DNA of 64,000 nucleotides from Danxiaibacter flavus. GTDB taxonomy: Bacteria > Bacteroidota > Bacteroidia > Chitinophagales > Chitinophagaceae. The DNA is taken from positions 1 to 64,000 of the forward strand of contig NZ_JAULBC010000010.1 in the NCBI RefSeq assembly GCF_041060425.1, given 5' to 3'. The position numbers and the translations under genes are program-made. The notes under the pieces were generated by a model. That model was not told the origin of the DNA and did not search any database. It worked only from the letters and a program-made list of their open reading frames with translations. Below, piece by piece: positions 27,187-37,650 of the stretch (position 1 is its first letter; each line of letters opens with the position of its first letter).

Positions 27187-27777
27187 ATGTATCACCTCCA
27201 GACTGACGAACGGCTGCTTGAACTGTTAAGCGACCATGACGATCGTGCCTTCACGGAAATATACGAGCGTTATTGGGAGCAATTGTCTTTATACGTTTTG
27301 AAGGTGACCCAATCTTCTGAAGAAGCGAGCGATATTGTACAGGAAATCTTTGTCTCTCTGTGGAAAAGACGCAATGAACTGCAGATTAACGGTCCTCTTT
27401 CCGCATACTTAATAAAAGCTGCACGCAATCTTAGCATACGCTATATTGAAAAAAATATCCGCAAACGTAATTTCCTTTCTACACTCAGTAGTCATTTTGT
27501 ACAGGAAGATTCTTCTACCGAAAGTAAAGTGACATCACATGAACTGGAGTCTGTCGTAATAAAAGCGGTTGACAAACTTCCTCCCAAAATGCGCACGGTT
27601 TTTTTGTTGAGCAGGGGCGAAAACCTCTCCCACAAAGAGATTGCAAAGCGTTTGGGTATTGCCGAACGTACCGTAAAAAAACAGGTTGGCAACGCATTGA
27701 AGGTCATTCGCACCCAAATGCATATTGTGTTAATCATGGCAATTCCCGTCTTCCATTTCCTCTCAGGCGTATTTTAA
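27187..27777 (+). CDS. ECF RNA polymerase sigma factor
   Basis: 196 residues. Region 2 (AFTEIYERYWEQLSLYVLKV ... ASDIVQEIFVSLWKRR, about residues 20-65) and region 4 (LPPKMRTVFLLSRGENLSHK, IAKRLGIAERTVKKQVGNAL, about 128-172) are intact. The C-terminus ends with a hydrophobic VLIMAIPVFHFLSG, as often seen in Bacteroidota ECF factors of polysaccharide loci. It is followed by a FecR anti-sigma gene and susCD homologues, so it should respond to substrate sensed by the SusC-like transducer and activate this locus. Confidence 0.95.
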   Translation: MYHLQTDERLLELLSDHDDRAFTEIYERYWEQLSLYVLKVTQSSEEASDIVQEIFVSLWKRRNELQINGPLSAYLIKAARNLSIRYIEKNIRKRNFLSTLSSHFVQEDSSTESKVTSHELESVVIKAVDKLPPKMRTVFLLSRGENLSHKEIAKRLGIAERTVKKQVGNALKVIRTQMHIVLIMAIPVFHFLSGVF

Positions 27778-27864
27778 AATTTTTTTTCAAATCTTCTACT
27801 ACCATCGTTCTGTTGCGGGAACTTATATGTGATACGTAAATATCTATCACCCAACTAACCGTTC

Positions 27865-29061
27865 ATGAATCCGCAACAGGCAAAAGAACTCCTGGAAAAA
27901 TACAGGCTTGGATTATGCACCGAGGAAGAAAAAAACGCAATTGAAGATTGGTTCAATTCTTTAAATGAAGAAGGTTCCTGGCAATGGTCGGAAGATGAAC
28001 GCAATGTGTTCAAAGAACAATTAAAGAAGCGTATTGATAAGGAAATAACGGATGAGCAGCAAACGCCGGTAAGCAGAATGCGCAGCAACAGGTTTCTAAA
28101 GTATGTGGCAGCAGCATCGTTGTTAGCTGTTATTGCAACGGGTGCTTATTTTCTTTTCAATCGATCAGATAAAGAGAAAGAAAAAACGATAGCTGCAACA
28201 ACCCAGTCATATAAAAATGATGTTAAGCCTGGCACAGATGGCGCTATTCTTACACTGGCCGATGGCCGCCAGGTAATGCTGGATAGTTCCGGAAACACTG
28301 TGCCGGTACAGGATGGCAACGTTCAACTGACGAACAAAGACGGAAAACTCACTTATTCGGTTAATGGAGAACAACAAGCGAACGAAGTACTTTCCTATAA
28401 TACGGTTCAAACGCCAAGAGCGCGGCAGTTCAAATTGCATCTTTCAGATGGAACCAATGTTTGGTTGAACGCTGCTTCATCTATACGCTATCCGGTTGTT
28501 TTTGGTAAGAAGGAACGTGTAGTAGAGATAACCGGTGAAGTGTATTTTGAAGTTGCCAAACTGGTTGATGAAACCAATAAACAGCCCGTACCATTTACCG
28601 TGCATATACAAAAGGCATCAGGCGACGCGGGTGAAGTTCAGGTGTTGGGAACACACTTTAATATTAATGCATATGATGATGAAGACGATATTAAAACGAC
28701 GTTGGTTGAAGGAAAAGTAAAAGTAAAAAAACAGCAGGAGGAGGTTTTCCTGTTACCCGGCAACCAGGCAAAAATGGATAAGAAGGGAAAATTTACGGTT
28801 GTAAAAGATGCTGATATAACCAATGTAATGGCGTGGAAGAATGGCCTCTTCAGCTTTGATAATGCAGGTGTTCAGGTTGTGATGAACCAGTTGGCGAGAT
28901 GGTATGATATTGAAGTGGAATATGCTGGTGGAAAAGTACCAAATGATCGTTTCTGGGGAGATATTCAAAGAAATGCGAGACTATCAACTGTATTGAAAAT
29001 GCTTGAAATAAGCGGGGTGAAGTTTACGCTGGAAGGCAATAAGGTCACCGTTTTAAAATAA
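27865..29061 (+). CDS. FecR-type anti-sigma factor
   Basis: 398 residues. The cytoplasmic N-terminus (AKELLEKYRLGLCTEEEKNA) is followed by one membrane helix (YVAAASLLAVIATGAYFLF, about residues 73-92), then the periplasmic FecR domain: RQFKLHLSDGTNVWLNAASS, YPVVFGKKERVVEITGEVYF, TPFTV-like strands and VLGTHFNINAY, and a terminal DUF4974 region (MAWKNGLFSFDNAGV, DRFWGDIQRNARLSTVLKML). It transmits the outer-membrane signal to the ECF sigma factor encoded upstream. Confidence 0.96.
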   Translation: MNPQQAKELLEKYRLGLCTEEEKNAIEDWFNSLNEEGSWQWSEDERNVFKEQLKKRIDKEITDEQQTPVSRMRSNRFLKYVAAASLLAVIATGAYFLFNRSDKEKEKTIAATTQSYKNDVKPGTDGAILTLADGRQVMLDSSGNTVPVQDGNVQLTNKDGKLTYSVNGEQQANEVLSYNTVQTPRARQFKLHLSDGTNVWLNAASSIRYPVVFGKKERVVEITGEVYFEVAKLVDETNKQPVPFTVHIQKASGDAGEVQVLGTHFNINAYDDEDDIKTTLVEGKVKVKKQQEEVFLLPGNQAKMDKKGKFTVVKDADITNVMAWKNGLFSFDNAGVQVVMNQLARWYDIEVEYAGGKVPNDRFWGDIQRNARLSTVLKMLEISGVKFTLEGNKVTVLK

Positions 29062-29244
29062 CTCTTTTCATAACAATCTATCATCACGAAAAACAAACGC
29101 TTATGACAAACGAAAGCTAATTTCTCCACTACTCAATTTTTAACAGGTATGGCTCAAAATAAAACCGGAAAGTGTCGGTAGCACTTCCCGGAGTCTTCAC
29201 GAATGTGAAATGATTTTGGTCATTCCTGTGTAACGCTAATTACT

Positions 29245-29261
29245 TTCCCACAAAGTGGGAA
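29245..29261 (+). promoter_or_regulatory. Hairpin in the susC leader
   Basis: TTCCCAC-AAA-GTGGGAA is a perfect 7-bp inverted repeat 35 bp upstream of the SusC-like gene start. It has no T tract after it, so it could be a leader structure or operator rather than a terminator. Function inferred only from position. Confidence 0.35.
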
Positions 29262-29295
29262 CAGGTATTCTATTAACCAAAATCTAAGTAAAGTT

Positions 29296-32200
29296 ATGTA
29301 TTCCAAAACTTATTGCATGTCCTTTTTAAAAGGACGTTTTCCCACCGGCCTGCTTGCCATTAACTACTTTAAAAAGGTTTGCGGGAAAACAAACAATACA
29401 ATTTTTCTCGCTATGAAACTGACCGTTTATATCCTTTTGGTTGCCTGCCTGCAGGTAAGTGCCAAAGGAAGTGCGCAGCGTGTAAGCATTGTAAGAAAGA
29501 ACGTTGCACTGAAGGAAGTTTTTAAAGAAATTCAGAAGCAAACGGGCTACACGGTATTTTGTAATTATAAGATATTAGAAAAAGCAAAGAACGTTGATGT
29601 AGATATTAGCAAAGGTTCCCTGGAAGAACTGCTGAATGCTACGTTAAGAACGCAGGGGCTTGACTACAATATTGAAGAGAAAATGATTGTTGTGTTTGAG
29701 AAAAAACAGGATGAAGATGATCTGTTTTTGCCGGGGGCTGCTCTTCCTCCGCCGGCCACCATTATTACAGGAAAGGTACTTGATGAAAACGGAGAAGCCC
29801 TTGTTGGTGCATACGTTTTATTGAAGGGAACCAAAACAGGTGTGGCTACAGGTGAAAAGGGAGAGTTTGCGATCAGCATTCCTGATGATGTTGCAAAAGT
29901 TCTATTGATCACTTATGTCGGCAAACAGTCGGTAGAAATAAAGCTGGGCGATAAAAGAGAAATAACTGTAAATCTGCTGACATCCATAGAAGATAAACAA
30001 GAGGTAATTATTGTAGGTTACGGATCTCAAAAAAGAGAAAACCTGACCGGTTCTGTTGGAACAGTTAAATCTGAAAGGCTGGCTGACAGGCCAACTGCAT
30101 CGCCGGCAACATTGCTGCAGGGCCTGGCTCCGGGTGTTACCGTTATGCAAAGCGGTGGCTACCCAGGCGCAGGTGCAAGCATCAAAATAAGAGAAGTTGC
30201 AACCTGGCAGGGTAGTACTGATCCGTTATATGTGATTGATGGTGTAATTCGTAATGCAAGTGTGTTTGCTTCACTCAATCCCTCAGACATCGACAATCTC
30301 AGCTTGTTAAAAGACGCGGCTTCTGCTTCCATTTATGGTATGCAGGCCGGCAATGGTGTTATATTGGTTACAACAAAAAGAGGCAACTCGGATAAAACAC
30401 AGATCTCCTACAATGGCTCTTACACTACCAATAAGCCAACTGTAAAGCCACCCCGGATGAACGCCTTTGAGGCATACACTTTTGCAAACAAAGCCTTTGC
30501 ACAGAAAGGTCTTCCGGCAAATGATCCCACTTTCTACAGCGATGATGAACTCGAATATTTTAAAACACATTCCTACGACTGGGTAGATGAGACCTGGAGA
30601 GATCCATGGAACACCAACCATGTGCTTTCTATGAGCGGCGGCGCAAAAAATGTACGCTACTATGTATCCGGCGGCTATCTAAGCCAGACAGGTTCCAGTT
30701 CTAACAAATACAACAAATATAATTTGCTGGCAAAACTGGATGGACAGATCAATAGTTCGCTCAGCTTTACGCTGGATGTAAATGCTTCCTGGGACAAAGG
30801 TGACCGTCCTTATTGGGCATATGATTACGGAGATCCCAACCTGTCAAACATCTACAACCGTCTCTTGATGGTTACGCCGGGCCGTCCTGCGTTTATCAAT
30901 GGCTTGCCGGTAGGTAACTTTGACAATACAAATACTGCAAACCTGGCAGAAGGTGCGGGTGGTTATATCAGGCCTTATAACTCCAATATCTCTCCTACGT
31001 TTCAGTTGAAATATAATATTCCCGGCATTAAAGGGTTGTCAGCTAAAGGAATGTTTGCATACAATACTTACAATGGTTATACAAAAACCTTTGCCAATGC
31101 ACCCTATATCTATTATTTCAAAACCGCCGGGCAGCACAACCACATCATAACAGATGAGCTTGACTCAGCCAGAACGGGTGGATATAAAATACTTGACCAG
31201 GCGCAAACCGCCGGTGCAGGTGCTTCACAGGTATTGTCTGAAACATGGACGATAAACAGCAACTACCAGTTGGATTTTATGTTGAACTACAACCGTGTTT
31301 TTGGTGAGCACAACATTTCCGCATTTGTTGCATATGAACAACTAAAAAGCTGGGGTAAATACATTACAGGCAAGGGCAACTATTTTGATAACCTGAACTT
31401 CCAGGAATTCAATGGTGCCTCTACATCACCGGCCAATCGCACCGTTTCCGGTAATCAGCAAAACCTTGCCGGACAAGCTTCTTATTTTGGCAGGATTGAT
31501 TATAACTATGCCAACAAGTATATGCTCGGCGTCACTTTCAGAGCAGACGGTTCCTATATCTTTCCTCCGGAAAACAGATGGGGTTATTTTCCTGCCGCTT
31601 CTGCAGCGTGGAATATCTCTAACGAAAACTTTTTTGCGGGCCTGAGAAAAACCATCGATTACATGAAGCTGCGTTTCTCTTATGGCATAACCGGATCAAA
31701 CAATACAGCAGCCTGGCAATGGCAGCAGAACTATACGTTTAACTCTAATTCCGGCGTATATCTTGGCAACGGAAATCCTCCTTCAACCGTTCTTGGAGGA
31801 ACCATCAATCCAAACATTACCTGGGAAAAGAACCGCAACTACGACCTTGGTCTTGACGTAAGTATGCCCAACCGGCTGATAAGTGCAACAATTGATTTGT
31901 GGGCAAAGAAAACAAAAGACATCCTTGGTCAGCGTAACGCATCAATACCAAGCACTGTCGGTGCCTCACTGCCCGCAGTGAACTATGGTAAAGCATCTGC
32001 AAAGGGTATTGAGATCGCCGTTTCGCATGAAAATAAAATTGGCAACGTGTTTTACAGGGTAGGTGCCAACTGGTCCACTTCTACCAATAAATATATTGAA
32101 GTAGATCAGGCTGCTTCTGTCAGAGATCCGGAAAATAAAATCGGCAAACCGGTAGCGGGCTGGATAACCGGTTATGTGTCTGAAGGTATTATCAGAACAC

Positions 32201-32853
32201 AGGCAGATGTTGATGCCATACTCAGTAAGAACGGCGCGGGTTTTACCATTTTTGGCAATGCGCCTAAGCCCGGTATGTTGTTGTATAAAGATATCAGAGG
32301 TCCGTTGGGTCAGGACAAACCTGATGGCAAAATTGATGGTAATGATGCCATTCCGCTCTCATTCAACGGAATACCAAGAGTGAACTATGGACTCAATTTT
32401 ACAGTGGGTTGGAAAGGGTTGGATGTAACTGCAATTTTCGCAGGCATAGCAAAGTATGATATCATGCCAACGGATGTATATGTTAGAAGACCATTGCCGG
32501 GAAACAATAACCTGAAGATCTGGCAAAATGCATGGACTCCTGAAACAGCCGCTACTGCCGACATGCCCAGCCCTGTGTGGAACGACTGGCAGATAGGTTC
32601 TAATGCTGAAGTTGCGTCTACTTTCTGGATGAACAATGGTGCATTCCTGCGCTTAAAATCGCTGATCGTTAACTACAACCTTCCCCAGGCGTGGTTCAGG
32701 CATACACAATTGCAAAATGCACGCATTTATTTCAGCGGCGAAAATTTGCATCAATGGAATCATACAGGTTATTATGATCCTGAGCGTGGTGGCGATTTCA
32801 GACAGTACCCGCTTATGAAGAGTTTCACTTTCGGGGCAAGTGTGAATTTTTAA
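29296..32853 (+). CDS. SusC/RagA-family TonB-dependent receptor with STN domain
   Basis: 1185 residues. A 40-residue N-terminal extension precedes the usual signal peptide (MKLTVYILLVACLQVSAKG); the upstream ATG is kept because such extensions are common in this family. Then come a secretin/TonB short N-terminal (STN) domain (about 65-120) that contacts the FecR protein, a carboxypeptidase-like domain (GKVLDENGEALVGAYVLLKG), the TonB-dependent plug (VIVGYGSQKRENLTGSV, IDNLSLLKDAASASIYG, GVILVTTKRG) and the beta barrel ending in GASVNF. It imports a glycan across the outer membrane with the SusD-like partner. Confidence 0.97.
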   Translation: MYSKTYCMSFLKGRFPTGLLAINYFKKVCGKTNNTIFLAMKLTVYILLVACLQVSAKGSAQRVSIVRKNVALKEVFKEIQKQTGYTVFCNYKILEKAKNVDVDISKGSLEELLNATLRTQGLDYNIEEKMIVVFEKKQDEDDLFLPGAALPPPATIITGKVLDENGEALVGAYVLLKGTKTGVATGEKGEFAISIPDDVAKVLLITYVGKQSVEIKLGDKREITVNLLTSIEDKQEVIIVGYGSQKRENLTGSVGTVKSERLADRPTASPATLLQGLAPGVTVMQSGGYPGAGASIKIREVATWQGSTDPLYVIDGVIRNASVFASLNPSDIDNLSLLKDAASASIYGMQAGNGVILVTTKRGNSDKTQISYNGSYTTNKPTVKPPRMNAFEAYTFANKAFAQKGLPANDPTFYSDDELEYFKTHSYDWVDETWRDPWNTNHVLSMSGGAKNVRYYVSGGYLSQTGSSSNKYNKYNLLAKLDGQINSSLSFTLDVNASWDKGDRPYWAYDYGDPNLSNIYNRLLMVTPGRPAFINGLPVGNFDNTNTANLAEGAGGYIRPYNSNISPTFQLKYNIPGIKGLSAKGMFAYNTYNGYTKTFANAPYIYYFKTAGQHNHIITDELDSARTGGYKILDQAQTAGAGASQVLSETWTINSNYQLDFMLNYNRVFGEHNISAFVAYEQLKSWGKYITGKGNYFDNLNFQEFNGASTSPANRTVSGNQQNLAGQASYFGRIDYNYANKYMLGVTFRADGSYIFPPENRWGYFPAASAAWNISNENFFAGLRKTIDYMKLRFSYGITGSNNTAAWQWQQNYTFNSNSGVYLGNGNPPSTVLGGTINPNITWEKNRNYDLGLDVSMPNRLISATIDLWAKKTKDILGQRNASIPSTVGASLPAVNYGKASAKGIEIAVSHENKIGNVFYRVGANWSTSTNKYIEVDQAASVRDPENKIGKPVAGWITGYVSEGIIRTQADVDAILSKNGAGFTIFGNAPKPGMLLYKDIRGPLGQDKPDGKIDGNDAIPLSFNGIPRVNYGLNFTVGWKGLDVTAIFAGIAKYDIMPTDVYVRRPLPGNNNLKIWQNAWTPETAATADMPSPVWNDWQIGSNAEVASTFWMNNGAFLRLKSLIVNYNLPQAWFRHTQLQNARIYFSGENLHQWNHTGYYDPERGGDFRQYPLMKSFTFGASVNF

Positions 32854-32871
32854 CCAGAAAACTAACTACAA

Positions 32872-34689
32872 ATGAAAAAGATGAAATCAATCATACAAGC
32901 TACGATCGCGCTTATTTCTGCAGCTGTGCTTGGATCGTGCAACAAGGCATTTGATGTGGAACGAGTTGGCGCAGTAACACCAGAACAACAATGGGGATCT
33001 CCTGAGTTTATTGAATTCTATATCAATAATTTTTACAACGTGCTTCCGGCGTGGAACCGTAATGAAAATTATTCGGAAGAGGCCGGCACAACTACGTTAC
33101 CTTCCGCTTTAAAAGGGACTGCACAAACCCAGGACGGTTATCCCGACAGAAGCTGGGACTATTCTTCCGTTAGAGGGCTGAATACTTTTTTTGCTAACAT
33201 AGAAAATAGCAAGGCGATATTATCAGATGATCAATATAAAGTATTGAAAGGACAGGCCTACTTTTTCAGGGCCTATGTGTATTACAAAATGGTGAAAGTA
33301 TTGGGCGGAGTGCCTATTATTACTGATGTGCAGGATCCTACATCAGACCCTAAACTCTTAATGGTTGCACGGAATACCAGTCTGGAATGTTTTGATTTTA
33401 TTGAAAAACAACTGGATTCCGCTGCAATGTTATTGCCTTCCACGTGGGATGCCAACAACACAGGCCGCATTACCAAAGGTGCTGCACTGGCGGTAAAAGG
33501 AGAAATGCTGTTGCTAAAAGCCAGCCCCTTGTTCTGCAAAACAAAAAATCCTACGTACTGGACCAATGCTTATAACGCTTTGACCGCTGCAAAGAATGAG
33601 CTTGATGCCAATGGATATGGCCTGTATTCCGAAAGTTCTTTAAAAGCAACAGAAAACTGGTGGTACAAAAAGTCAGACGCAGCAAAAGAAATGGTGCTGT
33701 ATCTGCGCTATAATTTTCCGAATAAGACCAATGGTTTCCAGGCTGCGCAACGCCCGCTGACTGTAAGCTCCGGCGCTGCTGGTGGCGCACAACCGACATG
33801 GGAGCTCGTTAAATCTTTTCCGATGAAAAATGGTAAAAGTATTACAGATCCTACCTCGGGTTATAATGAAAAGCAATATTGGAAAGATCGCGATCCGCGC
33901 TTTTATACAACCGTTGTGTATAATGGTGCGCAATACGATTTTGCTGGTGTGCCCAACAGAATACAATGGGTGTTCAATGGCATAGCCGGAGATGATGGGT
34001 ATAAAACATTCAATTATACCGGGTTCTACGCAAGAAAAGAAATTGATACAACACTCAGTTCAACACTCTGGAATAACCAGGCATTTGACTGGCCCATTAT
34101 CCGCTATGCCGAAGTGCTGTTAAACCTGGCTGAAGCGGCTAATGAAACAGGGCATTCTGCAGATGCAAAAACACTGATGATCAGCGTAAGGCAACGGGCG
34201 CATATTAACGCCGGCGCAGGTGATTATGGACTTGCTGCAAATGTTGGCTCGGACTACCAGGCGACGCTCAATGCAATCATGCTGGAACGCCAGGTTGAGT
34301 TTACACTTGAAGGAAAACGTTTTTGGGATTTGAGACGCAGACGGATGTTTGGCGTACTTAACAATTACGGCACCATGCACGCATGGGGCCCATATCTCAA
34401 CAAACAGGCTGCCAAAACCTACGGAATTGATACTACAGGCTCCAACAGCGAAATAGCGCAAAGGCTGAGCAACGTTGTACTCAATCCCGGCAGCATTGAT
34501 GTGAACAAGTTTTTGCAGGACATTACAAATTATTCTCACGATCCGATCGATATCAGCTCTACCAACCAGATCAATATGAAGGACTACTATTATTTTGGTC
34601 CGCTTGATCCGGCATGGATATTACAGGATCCTAATCTTAAACAAAATATCGGTTGGGATAACGGAGACTTCGATCCCACCATTCAATAG
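32872..34689 (+). CDS. SusD/RagB-family nutrient-binding lipoprotein
   Basis: 605 residues with lipobox AAVLGSC (Cys23). TPR-like helices of the SusD fold are visible: KVLKGQAYFFRAYVYYKMVK, GGVPIITDVQDP, ITKGAALAVKGEMLLLKA, and at the C-terminal side FDWPIIRYAEVLLNLAEAAN and LNAIMLERQVEFTLEGKRFWDLRR. It caps the SusC-like transporter at the cell surface and binds the glycan. It starts 18 bp after susC and is closed by a hairpin at 34706-34742. Confidence 0.96.
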   Translation: MKKMKSIIQATIALISAAVLGSCNKAFDVERVGAVTPEQQWGSPEFIEFYINNFYNVLPAWNRNENYSEEAGTTTLPSALKGTAQTQDGYPDRSWDYSSVRGLNTFFANIENSKAILSDDQYKVLKGQAYFFRAYVYYKMVKVLGGVPIITDVQDPTSDPKLLMVARNTSLECFDFIEKQLDSAAMLLPSTWDANNTGRITKGAALAVKGEMLLLKASPLFCKTKNPTYWTNAYNALTAAKNELDANGYGLYSESSLKATENWWYKKSDAAKEMVLYLRYNFPNKTNGFQAAQRPLTVSSGAAGGAQPTWELVKSFPMKNGKSITDPTSGYNEKQYWKDRDPRFYTTVVYNGAQYDFAGVPNRIQWVFNGIAGDDGYKTFNYTGFYARKEIDTTLSSTLWNNQAFDWPIIRYAEVLLNLAEAANETGHSADAKTLMISVRQRAHINAGAGDYGLAANVGSDYQATLNAIMLERQVEFTLEGKRFWDLRRRRMFGVLNNYGTMHAWGPYLNKQAAKTYGIDTTGSNSEIAQRLSNVVLNPGSIDVNKFLQDITNYSHDPIDISSTNQINMKDYYYFGPLDPAWILQDPNLKQNIGWDNGDFDPTIQ

Positions 34690-34705
34690 TTGAGCAGTTA
34701 GGAAT

Positions 34706-34742
34706 AGTGGTGTCACCTCTCGTAGGTGATGCCACTTTAATT
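34706..34742 (+). terminator. Hairpin terminator after the susD-like gene
   Basis: AGTGG-TGTCACCT pairs with AGGTGAT-GCCACT around a 5-nt CTCGT loop, followed by TTAATTT. It starts 17 bp after the stop codon and may attenuate transcription into the next gene. Confidence 0.65.
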
Positions 34743-34836
34743 TGGACAAGTTCAGATGATCAAAGCTGCAAACCTTGCGCTGTTGATTGCTTCATCCCTT
34801 TATCCTGCTTTTAATTATCTCTCTTAACTACTAAGC

Positions 34837-37377
34837 ATGCAAAACAATCTTCTTACAAAAATTGCACGGTACGCCGCCTGTTGTTCGATTTTTGTGACAT
34901 CATTCATCGTGTCTTCTTTTTCGCCGGCGTCGGATATTACTTTGACTACCGACTGGCTCACCCTGCAGATAAACAATTCAGGAAACATAACTGGTATTGT
35001 TTCCAAAATAAATAGCAGGAATTACGGTGCTGCATCTATGCAGTCGCCATTGCTCACTTTGTACAAAGATTCTGTGTACATAAAGCCAACCAAAGCCGTG
35101 TACAACGGAGGGAAAAAGCAAATCACCCTTAACTTTTCAAATGGCTCCGTAGCGACAGTTGGTGTTGTTGGGAAAGGTGCCTACCTGCGGTTTGAATTGC
35201 AAAAGCTTATGCCACGCAATGGTGTGCAGGCAATAGTTTGGGGGCCATTTGCAACATCTATCCACGAATCAATAGGTGAAACGGTTTGCGTTGTACATGA
35301 TAACGATTTTGCCGTTGGACTACAGGCTTTGAACATCAATACCATTGAAGGGTTACCGGATGGAAATGATAATGCCGGCGGCGGTAGCTTTATCGATCCC
35401 TTACCTGGACAGCATTTGCCGGATTCATTAAAAGATAAGGTCGGCATGCCAGTAGAAGTAAACGTGAATGTAACCGGTGATATGCCTGAATACGTGCGCA
35501 TGTATCGCGGAAGCGCTGCAGTTAAGAAATCTTATGGAAGCGAGCTAAGATTGTTTTCAAGAGATAGAAGAATTCCGCGTATTGTAAATAATGGCAATGC
35601 AGGCAAGCATCAGTATGTGCAACCTGTGGATGTTGATTTTGCCGGCTCGGCCATTGCATTTTTTGGTTGTGAAGAAACAAAAGTCCTGGATGTGATTGGT
35701 GAAATAGAAAAGAATGAAAAGTTACCGCATCCCATGCTTAATGGTGAGTGGGTTAAACGGTCACCTGTGCCCGGGCAGGCATACCTGATGTATGAAGGGA
35801 AAGACATGACGCAGGGGATGGCTTATGCCGATAGTTGTGGATTTAAACTAATTCATGCGGGTGATTTATTTGAAAGCTGGGGACATTTTGGTCTTCATAC
35901 TAAACGTTTCCCGCAGGGTGCTGCTGATATTGAAAAACTGACGAATACCGGCTGGCACCGTAACATAGCGTTGGGCGTTCATACGCTCACCATGTTTACG
36001 GGTACAAACGATGCGTATATTTCACCCGTTCCAAGCGACAGTCTTGCAAAATCTGGTACAACGTCGTTGTCAAAAGATCTATCGGAGGATGATAAGGACA
36101 TCTTTATTGATGACCCATCTTTTTTCCGCAATGCTTTTGGAACACATACTGTAAAGATTGGAAAGGAGCTGATTAACTTCCGGGCTGTTTCGACAGAAGC
36201 TCCATGGCGCTTACTCGACTGCAAACGCGGTCAGTACAAAACGGCTAAAACAGGGCATAAAGCGGGTGAACGCGTGGACAAGCTTGTAAATAGTGATTAC
36301 CAGGGCTTTTATCCTGACATTTATTTGCAGGATGCATTTGCCAAAAGACTTGCCACAGTATGTAACACAACCGGGCTCGGACTGATGGATTTTGACGGAT
36401 ACGGAGGCGAATCGCCCACCGGACACGGTACTTATGGCGCCGCCAGGTTTGTGGACCTTTGGTACAGGAGTTTGGATAAATATGTGCTTACCTGTGGCGC
36501 AGGAACATTTCATTATTACTGGCATATTTATTCCTTCATGAACTGGGGCGAGCCGTGGTACAACGCCTTACGTCAAAGCCAGGTCAATTACAGAATAGAA
36601 AATCAGCGTTATTTTAACCGCAACTATATGCCTCATATGCTGGGGTGGTTTAGCCTTGGTGCAGATTACCGCCCTGAAGAGATTGAATGGATCCAGGCGC
36701 GCAGTGCAGCATTTAATGCGGGCTATTTATTGAGAGTTGACGAGAGTATTGAAAAGAATGGATTTAAAACTGATGTTTTTAGTGCGATAAGAGAATGGCA
36801 AAGCGCACGAAACGCTAAGGCTTTCTCCAAAGATCAATTGAAACTATTGCAGGATCCAAAGAATGAATTTCATTTGGAAAAGACAGGAGACAAAAGCTGG
36901 AATTTATACCCGGTAAATCTTCAATCATCTTATGAGCACAAATTCCGCAGAGTGCAAACAGGTGAACCGGTAAGCACACGTTTAAGTGTACAAAATCCAT
37001 ATGCTGCGCAGCCTGCTAAGCTGTACATCACAATTCAGGCAGAGGAAGGCAATAAGACTGAAACTGTCTCAGCTATAAAAATTGAAATAAACAGTTATCA
37101 ATCACTGGAAATAGATGAAGCGCTAAAGGCCGGTGACAGAATTGTTGTTGATGGTAAATCAGTTTATAAATGCGACGCTACATGGAACAAGATAAAAGAA
37201 CTGAAAGTTGCCGGAATTCCGCAATTGAATGCAGGCGTTAACCAGGTTGTTGTAACAAGCGAGTTTTCATCAGAACAGTCTCCACGACTAAAGATGGAAT
37301 TTAAGTTCGTTGGCGAGCCACAAAAAGTAAAAACCGGGGAATACGCAGGGATGAAAGCACCAAAGGGGGTTAAATAA
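34837..37377 (+). CDS. Large secreted protein of unknown activity in the SusCD locus
   Basis: 846 residues with a signal peptide (to about residue 30). The N-terminal 250 residues look like a beta-sandwich (ITLTTDWLTLQINNSGNI, GAYLRFELQKL). The central part looks like a barrel with FKLIHAGDLFESWGHFG, IALGVHTLTMFTG, LGLMDFDGYGGESPTGHG and YYWHIYSFMNWGEPWY; acidic residues in DFDGYGGES are candidate catalytic residues. The C-terminus is again beta-rich. The layout recalls glycoside hydrolase families with a sandwich plus TIM barrel, but I do not recognise a CAZy family. Position after susD implies action on the imported glycan. Confidence 0.7.
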   Translation: MQNNLLTKIARYAACCSIFVTSFIVSSFSPASDITLTTDWLTLQINNSGNITGIVSKINSRNYGAASMQSPLLTLYKDSVYIKPTKAVYNGGKKQITLNFSNGSVATVGVVGKGAYLRFELQKLMPRNGVQAIVWGPFATSIHESIGETVCVVHDNDFAVGLQALNINTIEGLPDGNDNAGGGSFIDPLPGQHLPDSLKDKVGMPVEVNVNVTGDMPEYVRMYRGSAAVKKSYGSELRLFSRDRRIPRIVNNGNAGKHQYVQPVDVDFAGSAIAFFGCEETKVLDVIGEIEKNEKLPHPMLNGEWVKRSPVPGQAYLMYEGKDMTQGMAYADSCGFKLIHAGDLFESWGHFGLHTKRFPQGAADIEKLTNTGWHRNIALGVHTLTMFTGTNDAYISPVPSDSLAKSGTTSLSKDLSEDDKDIFIDDPSFFRNAFGTHTVKIGKELINFRAVSTEAPWRLLDCKRGQYKTAKTGHKAGERVDKLVNSDYQGFYPDIYLQDAFAKRLATVCNTTGLGLMDFDGYGGESPTGHGTYGAARFVDLWYRSLDKYVLTCGAGTFHYYWHIYSFMNWGEPWYNALRQSQVNYRIENQRYFNRNYMPHMLGWFSLGADYRPEEIEWIQARSAAFNAGYLLRVDESIEKNGFKTDVFSAIREWQSARNAKAFSKDQLKLLQDPKNEFHLEKTGDKSWNLYPVNLQSSYEHKFRRVQTGEPVSTRLSVQNPYAAQPAKLYITIQAEEGNKTETVSAIKIEINSYQSLEIDEALKAGDRIVVDGKSVYKCDATWNKIKELKVAGIPQLNAGVNQVVVTSEFSSEQSPRLKMEFKFVGEPQKVKTGEYAGMKAPKGVK

Positions 37378-37460
37378 GTAATCATTATTGTCCGGCTAAA
37401 TTCAACAAGTGTGACCGCGGTCTTATCGATAATAGTTAGAGATTAACTTTTTGACGAACT

Positions 37461-37498
37461 AATCCCGAAGCCCGTTCGGTCAGGCGGGCTTCGGGATT
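37461..37498. terminator. Perfect 14-bp hairpin after the 34837-37377 gene
   Basis: AATCCCGAAGCCCG (37461-37474) is the exact reverse complement of 37485-37498, with a 10-nt loop. It lacks a following T tract, so termination is likely but not certain. Confidence 0.55.
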
Positions 37499-37615
37499 GC
37501 ATACCTCTGCTTATCTTCCTAATTAAAGTAGACGTCGTTAACGTTCGACTTGCACGCCACTTGCCTTTTTGCACTTTTAGTCAGCCAATAGTGAAAAGCA
37601 ATTACTCATTACAGA

Positions 37616-37650
37616 CAAAAAAACCCGCGGCAGCGTCGCAGGTTTTTTAT
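37616..37650 (-). terminator. Bidirectional rho-independent terminator
   Basis: AAAAAAACCCGCGGCAGCG is followed by TCGCAGGTTTTTTAT; ACC-GCG arms with A and T runs on both sides can terminate transcription from either direction, between two convergent genes. Confidence 0.7.
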
